Below are positions 6,007 to 8,081 of a DNA stretch of 8,081 nucleotides, piece after piece. The position numbers and the translations under genes were made by a program. How positions within the stretch are numbered: the first letter of the stretch is position 1; each line of letters begins with the position of its first letter. Location of the stretch: NCBI GenBank assembly GCA_964647785.1, contig CAZYJD010000086.1, forward strand, positions 1-8,081. The letters are read 5' to 3'. The notes under the pieces are model-generated. The model saw only the letters and a list, made by a program, of their open reading frames with translations. It searched no databases and was not told the origin of the DNA. The stretch is from CAZYJD01 sp964647785. GTDB lineage: Bacteria > Bacteroidota > Bacteroidia > NS11-12g > UBA9320.

Positions 6007-6909
6007 ATGACAAATATCATGTTTAAAAATACCACTGAAGGAAGCGCGGGATTGGTGTGGGGACAAGAAGAAGAGCATTTGTACTGGCTGGTTTCGGATG
6101 CTTCAAAAAACACAGATAACCAATCAGTTAACACCATTCTGGCAGGTGGATGGGTGCAATTTTTCTTTCACCTTAGTGGAACGGAACAGCTGGAGATGAT
6201 ATTTCAGGAAATCGGATATCGGATACCATTGCAATCAGGGCAGTATTTCTTTTTGTATCATCCCGATGGCAAATTGGATTTGGAAGTTGTGGTGCCCCAA
6301 GGGAGCAAATTGGTGGCTATTTATATTGATGTGAATTTTCTTCATCAGTTGATGGTGAATGGAAGCGAAGAGCTAAGTTTTCTGAAAAATGGTCATGAAA
6401 ATCAAAAGTATTACATCAAAAAAGAGCTCAATCCTAGTCTGAGCATAGCGCTGCATCAGATGTTTGACGAAGAAAAATCGCCCAACGCCCTCCAGTTATT
6501 TCGAAAAGCGAAGGTGTATGAGGTTCTGAGCATTTGTTTGAACAAGGGCAAAGAGCCCGATGCTGAAAGTTGTCCGTTTTTAAAGGACAAATCGAACGTA
6601 GATAAGATCAGAGAGGCGCGGCAGGCGCTCATTGCCGATTTAAGTAGAAACATCACCTTACAGGAGTTGTGTCGCGAAATAGGAATCAGCGAATACAACA
6701 TGAAGATTGGCTTTAAAAACGTTTATGGGAAACCCGTAATGGCGTATTTAAACGATTATAAGATGGAAGTTTCCCGGCACATGCTGGAAGAAGGAAGGCT
6801 CAAAGTAAATGAAGTCGCAGATCGGCTAGGTTATAGAAGCACCAGTCATTTCATTGAAACCTTTAAAAAGCGTTATGGTCAAACCCCTAAACAATACGCA
6901 AGTAAATAA
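6007..6909 (+). CDS. AraC-family transcriptional regulator, PchR-like
   Basis: A cytoplasmic regulator of 300 residues (296 if the second ATG, codon 5 at 6019, is the true start). The N-terminal two thirds form a sensor domain with the stretch VPQGSKLVAIYIDVNFLHQL at about residues 98-117, the segment that PchR-type regulators carry ahead of the linker. The C-terminal DNA-binding domain contains DKIREARQALIADLSRNITL leading into the first helix-turn-helix (about 216-240, LQELCREIGISEYNMKIGFK) and the second (about 262-296, VNEVADRLGYRSTSHFIETF then KKRYGQTPKQYA, the AraC signature). PchR-like regulators typically control TonB-dependent siderophore or heme receptors and respond to the iron chelate. 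The gene is divergent from such an operon across 170 bp that contains a 21-bp-period direct repeat. Activation of that operon by this protein is inferred, not shown. Neither start has a Shine-Dalgarno sequence. Confidence 0.87.
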   Translation: MTNIMFKNTTEGSAGLVWGQEEEHLYWLVSDASKNTDNQSVNTILAGGWVQFFFHLSGTEQLEMIFQEIGYRIPLQSGQYFFLYHPDGKLDLEVVVPQGSKLVAIYIDVNFLHQLMVNGSEELSFLKNGHENQKYYIKKELNPSLSIALHQMFDEEKSPNALQLFRKAKVYEVLSICLNKGKEPDAESCPFLKDKSNVDKIREARQALIADLSRNITLQELCREIGISEYNMKIGFKNVYGKPVMAYLNDYKMEVSRHMLEEGRLKVNEVADRLGYRSTSHFIETFKKRYGQTPKQYASK

Positions 6910-6930
6910 GCTTGAAGAGCATCAATACCC

Positions 6931-6945
6931 CCACCCCATTGGTGG
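6931..6945 (+). other. Small hairpin after the AraC-family gene, not a clear terminator
   Basis: CCACC (6931-6935) and GGTGG (6941-6945) enclose a 5-nt loop, 22 nt after the regulator's stop. No T-tract follows. An 8-nt direct repeat GAGCATCA (6917-6924 and 6945-6952) flanks it. It could weakly assist termination, but nothing in the sequence requires that. Confidence 0.25.
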
Positions 6946-6956
6946 AGCATCACTGA

Positions 6957-6987
6957 ATCTGATAGGCACATCTTTTCATCCGATAGG
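6957..6987. repeat. Direct repeat with 21-bp period upstream of trxB
   Basis: ATCTGATAGG (6957-6966) and ATCCGATAGG (6978-6987) match at 9 of 10 bases and are exactly 21 bp apart. The second copy ends 19 bp before the trxB -7 box, covering the place where a -33 element would sit; no TTTG is found there. This position and period suggest an activator operator. The sequence differs from the repeat at 5892-5920, so a different regulator is likely. It does not match the ATAG-N7-CTAT pattern of OxyR sites. Confidence 0.4.
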
Positions 6988-7006
6988 ACATCCACCCATT
7001 AGCATT

Positions 7007-7014
7007 TAAATTTG
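7007..7014 (+). promoter_or_regulatory. Candidate -7 box of trxB
   Basis: TAAATTTG matches TAnnTTTG. Transcription start is predicted near 7018-7021, a leader of about 12 nt before the ATG at 7032. The -33 position is occupied by the second copy of the 21-bp-period repeat, not by a recognisable TTTG. Confidence 0.55.
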
Positions 7015-7031
7015 CCAAAAAATTAAAACAG

Positions 7032-7991
7032 ATGAATCAGGAAACAGAACATGTAGAATGTTTGATCATAGGATCAGGGCCTGCGGGTTTTACCGCAGCC
7101 ATTTACGCGGCTCGTGCCGATATGAAACCCGTGTTGTATGAAGGTTTGCAGCCGGGTGGCCAATTAACCATTACAACAGAAGTAGAAAACTACCCTGGTT
7201 ATCCCGACGGAATCATGGGTCCGGAAATGATGGATATGTTCAAGAAGCAGGCGGTACGTCTGGGGACTGATGTACGCTTTGGAATGGTAACCAGCGTAGA
7301 TTTTTCAAATGGAGCGCCTCACAAAGTAATGGTGGATGGTAGCAAGGAAATACTGGCAGAATCGGTGATCATCAGCACAGGAGCATCCGCCAAATGGCTG
7401 GGCATTCCATCTGAAGCAAAATTGAATGGAGGCGGTGTATCTGCATGTGCAGTGTGCGATGGCTTCTTTTACCGAGGACAAGATGTGGCCATTGTCGGAG
7501 GTGGAGATACCGCATGCGAAGAGGCCTCTTACCTCGCTAAGATTTGCAACAAAGTATACATGCTCGTGCGCAAAGATCATTTTAGGGCTTCCAAGGCCAT
7601 GCAGCACAGGGTTGAAAACACCAAAAACATAGAAATTCTTTACAACACAGAAACCGATGAAATACTCGGTGACCAGGTGGTAGAAGGTGTGCGCGTTCGC
7701 AATAATCAAACCGGCGAGTATAGAGAAATTGCAGTGAAAGGATTTTTTGTGGCCATTGGTCATACACCCAATACAGCAATCTTTAAAGACTATATTGACA
7801 TGGATGATCAAGGGTACATCAAAACCAAAGCAGATAGCACCAAAACGAATATAGAAGGTGTTTTTGCCTGCGGGGATGCCCAAGATAAAGTTTATCGCCA
7901 AGCGGTTACTGCGGCCGGCACCGGTTGTATGGCAGCATTGGATGCAGAGCGCTACCTATCCGCCAAGAAAAGCGAGGCTATGATGGCCTGA
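7032..7991 (+). CDS. trxB: Thioredoxin-disulfide reductase
   Basis: A complete 319-residue flavoenzyme, the usual length for bacterial low-molecular-weight TrxB. It transfers electrons from NADPH through FAD and a redox-active disulfide to thioredoxin in the cytoplasm, supporting ribonucleotide reduction and protein disulfide repair. Seen in the sequence: FAD-binding IIGSGPAGFTAAIYAARA from residue 12; GLQPGGQL and the TEVENYPGYPDGI segment; active-site CAVC at 139-142; NADPH-binding VGGGDTACEEA at 155-165; VRKDHFRAS in the NADPH phosphate-binding region, where the enterobacterial HRR is VRK; and ACGDAQD at 279-285 near the flavin. No key residue is missing. The gene stands alone on the plus strand, 122 bp after the AraC-family gene, with its own -7 box and an upstream 21-bp-period repeat. 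It ends 2 bp before a convergent gene on the other strand. Identification is firm. Confidence 0.97.
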   Translation: MNQETEHVECLIIGSGPAGFTAAIYAARADMKPVLYEGLQPGGQLTITTEVENYPGYPDGIMGPEMMDMFKKQAVRLGTDVRFGMVTSVDFSNGAPHKVMVDGSKEILAESVIISTGASAKWLGIPSEAKLNGGGVSACAVCDGFFYRGQDVAIVGGGDTACEEASYLAKICNKVYMLVRKDHFRASKAMQHRVENTKNIEILYNTETDEILGDQVVEGVRVRNNQTGEYREIAVKGFFVAIGHTPNTAIFKDYIDMDDQGYIKTKADSTKTNIEGVFACGDAQDKVYRQAVTAAGTGCMAALDAERYLSAKKSEAMMA

Positions 7992-7993
7992 TA

Positions 7994-8081
7994 TTACTGA
8001 TTCAGCCGCTCAGAGAGCTCACTGATTTTGTGTTGCAACTGCTGAATCTCGTGCTGAATTCTAAGTACATCTTGTTCCATG
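7994..8081 (-). CDS. C-terminal end of a convergent gene, coiled-coil tail, cut by window edge
   Basis: A minus-strand frame enters from the right edge and ends at TAA (7994-7996). The visible 28 residues begin MEQDVLRIQHEIQQLQ and end ELSERLNQ, a heptad-like, charged and glutamine-rich helix typical of a coiled coil. The Met is one base inside the edge, so it may be either the start of a tiny protein or, more likely, an internal Met of a longer protein whose body lies outside. It is tail-to-tail with trxB, with only 2 bp between the two stop codons and no terminator between them. Family and function cannot be told from this fragment. Confidence 0.5.
   Translation of the reverse strand, partial: MEQDVLRIQHEIQQLQHKISELSERLNQ

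Noticed and set aside
6931..6945. Intrinsic terminator after the AraC-family gene
   Set aside because: The stem is only 5 bp and no T-tract follows; kept only as a low-confidence hairpin.
6961..6990. OxyR-type binding site upstream of trxB
   Set aside because: The ATAG elements are 21 bp apart without the intervening CTAT elements that the OxyR pattern requires.
7305..7901. 198-codon minus-strand open frame
   Set aside because: It lies antisense within trxB, whose every motif is intact; the translation is cysteine- and histidine-rich without domain signs, as shadow frames often are.

Overview
The window reads as chromosomal DNA of a member of the Bacteroidota. The evidence is a type IX secretion (T9SS) sorting domain on one protein, a TonB-dependent receptor with an N-terminal carboxypeptidase-regulatory-like domain, TAnnTTTG-type promoter -7 boxes in every intergenic region that should hold a promoter, and starts without Shine-Dalgarno sequences. 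The genus cannot be named from this sequence.

Layout. At the left edge, on the minus strand, a membrane-anchored family 2 glycosyltransferase (235-1362) runs with a 13-nt overlap into the 5' part of rsmG, which is cut by the window edge (1-247). The centre (1421-5836, minus strand) is a compact three-gene operon. In transcription order it holds a HmuY-like protein with a T9SS sorting domain (4601-5836), a TonB-dependent receptor that starts at TTG inside a TTGA overlap (2370-4604), and a HmuY-like lipoprotein that overlaps the receptor gene by 14 nt (1421-2383). Divergent from it is a PchR-like AraC-family regulator (6007-6909). The right side holds trxB (7032-7991, plus strand), then the end of a convergent minus-strand coiled-coil gene cut by the window edge (7994-8081).

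The central region looks like a surface uptake system, most likely for heme. Two full-length paralogues, each with two HmuY-like units, appear to be routed to the surface in different ways: one exported by T9SS, one anchored by lipid. They flank the receptor that would import the captured ligand. The receptor carries FRAP and NPDL boxes with a histidine between them, as in heme receptors. The 170-bp divergent intergenic region holds a direct repeat of exactly 21-bp period placed where an AraC-type activator would contact the operon promoter. Heme as the ligand is an inference; cobalamin or another chelate is the main alternative. A second 21-bp-period direct repeat, of different sequence, lies just upstream of the trxB -7 box.

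No RNA genes, insertion sequences, CRISPR arrays or convincing intrinsic terminators were seen. No stretch over 300 bases lacks a gene.
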